Assembly: GCA_021773645.1 (NCBI GenBank)
Contig: JAJFJU010000026.1
Coordinates: 62,001 to 126,000, forward strand
Origin: Gammaproteobacteria bacterium
GTDB taxonomy: Bacteria > Pseudomonadota > Gammaproteobacteria > HK1
Reading direction: 5' to 3'
Length of the DNA stretch: 64,000 nt
Below, in pieces: positions 62,164 to 64,000 of this stretch (the first letter of the stretch is position 1; each line of letters opens with the position of its first letter). The position numbers and the translations under genes were made by a program. Below the pieces are notes generated by a model that saw only the letters and a list, made by a program, of their open reading frames with translations, did not search any database and was not told where the DNA came from.

Positions 62164-64000
62164 TCAGGCGACCTCATTTTCCAGTGCGCTTTTTTCCGAC
62201 CAACTGTTGACGATGCCCGGCACGTCGAGAATCAGGGCGATGGTGCCATCGCCCAGCACCGTGGCCCCCGCCATGCCGGCGATTTGCTGGTAATTATCTT
62301 CCAGGCTCTTGATCACCACCTGTTGCTGGCCGAGCAATTCGTCCACAAACAAACCAATGCGGCGGCGTTCAGCCTCCACCACCACCAGTAATCCGTGTGC
62401 CAAATCGCGGTGTTCAGGCTCAATACCGAGGCTCTCGTGCAGGCGAATAATGGGGATATACTCGTCACGCAGCTTGTAAAGCTCCGCCTGCCCGCCGATT
62501 CCACTCACATCCTTCATCTCGATCTGCAAGGACTGCACCACGGACAGCAGGGAAATGATGTAGGTCTCACTACCAACCCGCACCAACTGACCATCCAGGA
62601 TAGCCAAGGTCAGCGGTAAACGAATACTCAGTGTGCTGCCCTGCCCCGGAGTGGAGCGGATATCTACATGCCCGCCCAGTTCCTTAATATTGCGCCGCAC
62701 CACGTCCATACCCACACCACGCCCAGAGACATCACTCACCACTGCAGCGGTGGAAAAGCCTGCTTGAAAGATCAGGTTGTAGATACGCTCGTCGGAGATC
62801 TCCTCATCGACCCCCACCAGTCCACGCTCGCGCGCCTTGCCCAAAATCCGGTCTCGATCCAGCCCCGCCCCATCGTCGCTCACCTCAATGACAATATTGC
62901 CGCCAGCGTGAAAGGCATTAAGGGTCAACACGCCAGTCTCGGACTTACCCGCAGCGAGGCGGATTTCCGGAGTTTCCAAGCCATGGTCGAGGGAATTACG
63001 CACCAGATGTACTAGCGGATCACCAATCTTTTCCAACACCGTCTTGTCCAGCTCGGTAGTCTCACCCAATAACTGCAGCTCCACCTTCTTACCCATCTTG
63101 TGGCTCATATCCCGCACCAGCCGCGGAAAACGCTGAAAGGAAAAACTAATGGGCAACATGCGGATCTGCATCACGCTCTCTTGCAGCTCACGGGTGTTGG
63201 CGGTTAGCTGTTGCAGGCCCTCGCGCAGCTTCTCCAACTCGCTCATCTTAAAATCTTCACCAAAGTGCGTGAGCATGGACTGGGTAATCACCAGCTCTCC
63301 CACCAGGTTGATCAGGGCATCCACCTTATCGGTGCCGACGCGAATGGAACCGCCCTCTTTTTTAGCTCCCCGGCGATCCGGCTTGGCCGCACGGCGATTT
63401 TGCTGGCGTCGCTCTGGCTCTTTGGGATTTTCAACCGCCGCGGTGGAGGCTTCTGGAATTTCTGCTGGAGCAGGCGCAGCCGGGGTTTTGGCCGCCGCAA
63501 GCGCCTCGACCACGGGCTCAGCCTCTGCCGGGGCGTCCAAGGGGCTGATTTCCAGCTCACAATCCCCATCCACCCAATCGAAAATCTCGTCCAGATCATT
63601 ACAGGAAATATCCCCTTCCAGGCGAATATCCCAGGCCAGAAAACATTCCTCCGGGTCCAGTGATTCAAAGGCCGGCAATTTCGAGGTGTCGACTTCGACG
63701 CTGTAGCTGCCCAGGGATTCCAACTCACGCAGCATTCGCACCGGCTCGTTACCGGTTTGCAGCATGTGCGGGAAGGGGGCAAAACGGATGAGCCAGCCAG
63801 TGCTGAGAGGTATCGTGGCGGCTTCTGCGTCTACCGGTTCAACAGCTGTAGCGGTATCGGCCGCTGCGGATTCTCCCGCCAGCATAGCCTCCAGCTTGGC
63901 CTGGGTTTCCGCCACCTGAGCGGCATCTTCCGGCTCGCCGTCGCGGGCGGCTTCGAGCATATCGCGCAGCCGATCCACTGAGGCCAACAGCAGATCCACG
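62164..64000 (-). CDS. cheA: Chemotaxis histidine kinase CheA, N-terminus outside window
   Basis: At least 612 codons; the frame runs off the window edge and the phosphotransfer (HPt) His is not included. Seen: end of HPt, a middle domain of P2 type (residues about 65-150 here), an Ala/Pro/Glu linker, dimerisation helices (VDALINLVGELVITQSML), and HATPase domain with HLVRNSLDHGLE, DDGAGLD and GRGVGMDVVRRNI. A CheW-like regulatory domain closes it, ending in ALENEVA. First visible gene of the operon. Confidence 0.96.
   Translation of the reverse strand, partial: VDLLLASVDRLRDMLEAARDGEPEDAAQVAETQAKLEAMLAGESAAADTATAVEPVDAEAATIPLSTGWLIRFAPFPHMLQTGNEPVRMLRELESLGSYSVEVDTSKLPAFESLDPEECFLAWDIRLEGDISCNDLDEIFDWVDGDCELEISPLDAPAEAEPVVEALAAAKTPAAPAPAEIPEASTAAVENPKEPERRQQNRRAAKPDRRGAKKEGGSIRVGTDKVDALINLVGELVITQSMLTHFGEDFKMSELEKLREGLQQLTANTRELQESVMQIRMLPISFSFQRFPRLVRDMSHKMGKKVELQLLGETTELDKTVLEKIGDPLVHLVRNSLDHGLETPEIRLAAGKSETGVLTLNAFHAGGNIVIEVSDDGAGLDRDRILGKARERGLVGVDEEISDERIYNLIFQAGFSTAAVVSDVSGRGVGMDVVRRNIKELGGHVDIRSTPGQGSTLSIRLPLTLAILDGQLVRVGSETYIISLLSVVQSLQIEMKDVSGIGGQAELYKLRDEYIPIIRLHESLGIEPEHRDLAHGLLVVVEAERRRIGLFVDELLGQQQVVIKSLEDNYQQIAGMAGATVLGDGTIALILDVPGIVNSWSEKSALENEVA

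Noticed and set aside
1-64000. Search for tRNA, rRNA, CRISPR array, prophage or plasmid features
   Set aside because: No cloverleaf-like sequence, rRNA signature, regular spaced direct repeats, integrase or replication genes were recognised by eye in the gaps between genes.

Overview
The window reads as a chromosomal segment of a Gammaproteobacterium. The evidence is gene order: glnA-ntrB-ntrC, rhlB/trxA/rho, kdsD-lptCAB-rpoN-hpf-ptsN-rapZ, yebC-ruvCAB-ybgC-tolQRAB-pal-cpoB-queE-queC and amgK-murU. A dihaem cytochrome c4, a TusA-like sulfur carrier and a two-domain rhodanese suggest a respiratory, possibly sulfur-metabolising lifestyle, but no sulfur-oxidation operon is visible and the genus cannot be named. 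There are no rRNA or tRNA genes, CRISPR arrays, phages or transposase genes.

Layout. 1-5.4 kb: the tail of a class III nucleotide cyclase, then ntrC, ntrB, a DUF4124 gene and glnA, with a sigma-54 promoter and an NtrC site upstream of glnA. 5.5-9.4 kb: a chain of overlapping genes, lptM, lysA, a PP-loop tRNA-thiolation-like enzyme, a TusA-like protein and a CDF transporter. 9.5-13.7 kb: esterase, rhlB, trxA and rho; rho carries an apparent 1-nt frameshift. 13.7-23.4 kb: a ComEA-like protein, murU/amgK, and the LPS-transport/rpoN/PTS-Ntr cluster (no kdsC, no npr). 22.8-32.3 kb: queC/queE, Tol-Pal, Ruv and yebC. 32.5-43 kb: def, an LplT-like MFS protein, decayed signalling genes (an EAL relic and a sensor kinase cut off at its HisKA domain), a HAD phosphatase, dodecin, bioA, an SLC13 transporter and ubiD. 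43-50 kb: rpmE, a nuclease, an M48 lipoprotein protease, two cytochromes c, dsbA, a diguanylate cyclase and a rhodanese.

50.1-64 kb is one long chemotaxis operon on the minus strand: cheA (cut by the window end), cheW, an Aer-like chemoreceptor, a ParA-like ATPase, a STAS protein, cheR, cheD, cheB, a second chemoreceptor-like protein without a ligand domain, another STAS protein, a single-domain response regulator, CheC, and a PAS-GGDEF-EAL protein. No CheZ is seen. CheC, with two intact phosphatase signatures, probably removes phosphate from the regulator, and the last gene could link the array to cyclic-di-GMP.

The most striking feature outside the genes is a set of short non-coding palindromic elements (MITE-like) of at least four families, A-D, six copies in all, each sitting tightly against a core gene. 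Family A has inserted exactly into the loop of the glnA terminator, with a TATA target duplication equal to the loop. Family B starts at the rho stop codon and, in a second copy, ends 5 bp before the bioA start. Family C sits with a TACA duplication directly before the def ribosome-binding site. Family D fills the gap between the SLC13 gene and ubiD, sharing the upstream stop codon.
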